A stretch of 6,047 nucleotides of DNA from Rickettsiales bacterium. GTDB lineage: Bacteria; Pseudomonadota; Alphaproteobacteria; Rickettsiales; UBA3002. The stretch spans positions 1 to 6,047 of the forward strand of contig JAJTIB010000143.1 in assembly GCA_021300075.1 (NCBI GenBank). Direction: 5' to 3'. The position numbers and the translations under genes were made by a program. The notes under the pieces were generated by a model, which saw only the letters and a program-made list of their open reading frames with translations, searched no databases and had not been told where the DNA came from. Shown here piece by piece: positions 6,014 through 6,047 of the stretch; positions within the stretch are counted from its first letter, which is position 1; every line of letters begins with the position of its first letter.

Positions 6014-6044
6014 AAGGGCGGCTCTCACAGGCCGCCCTTTTTTT
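6014..6044 (+). terminator. Intrinsic terminator of the groESL operon
   Basis: GGGCGGC (6016-6022) and GCCGCCC (6031-6037) form a perfect 7-bp GC-rich stem, extendable to 9 bp by AA/TT, around an 8-nt loop TCTCACAG. Seven T residues follow (6038-6044). It sits 29 bp after the groEL stop, where the end of the operon transcript is expected. Confidence 0.95.
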
Positions 6045-6047
6045 ATC

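Noticed and set aside
1..6047. An undescribed defence, mobile or biosynthetic system
   Set aside because: The genes are two unknown membrane proteins and standard housekeeping functions. There are no repeats, integrases, nuclease-toxin pairs or cluster-type gene arrangements to support such a system.

Overview
The window looks like a chromosomal housekeeping segment from an alphaproteobacterium with moderate GC content. The taxonomic guess rests on three things. The GroEL sequence is of alphaproteobacterial style (NMGAQMLREVASKTND, then AGDGTTTATVLAQAIVREG). The groES promoter fits the alphaproteobacterial RpoH pattern CTTG-N18-CCTATAT. TrpS and the uracil-DNA glycosylase also have alphaproteobacterial character. 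The order cannot be fixed from the sequence alone. I see no mobile element, tRNA, rRNA, CRISPR array or phage gene.

Layout. (1) Positions 1-1365, minus strand: an unrecognised 454-residue protein with a Pro/Ala/Thr-rich N-terminus and several hydrophobic segments, probably membrane-bound. (2) Positions 1366-1516: a divergent intergenic region with a possible minus-strand promoter and a small hairpin ahead of trpS. (3) Positions 1517-2515, plus strand: trpS, tryptophanyl-tRNA synthetase, complete. (4) Positions 2536-3183, plus strand: a 215-residue membrane-anchored protein with a cysteine-containing C-terminal domain, 20 bp after trpS and probably co-transcribed with it. (5) Positions 3158-3811, minus strand: a family 5 uracil-DNA glycosylase with an Fe-S cluster, overlapping the previous gene tail to tail by 26 bp. 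(6) Positions 3812-3980: a divergent control region holding a strong RpoH-type heat-shock promoter and a structured groES leader. (7) Positions 3981-5984, plus strand: the groES-groEL chaperonin operon, closed by a strong intrinsic terminator at 6014-6044.

How the genes work together: GroES and GroEL form one folding machine and are clearly one heat-shock operon. TrpS (translation) and the glycosylase (base-excision repair) are independent housekeeping functions. The two unrecognised membrane proteins have no assignable role. No new multi-gene system is evident. The most interesting non-coding signal is a possible base-paired structure that would mask the groES ribosome binding site. The most interesting coding signals are the two unrecognised membrane proteins. 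No gene-free stretch exceeds 300 bases.
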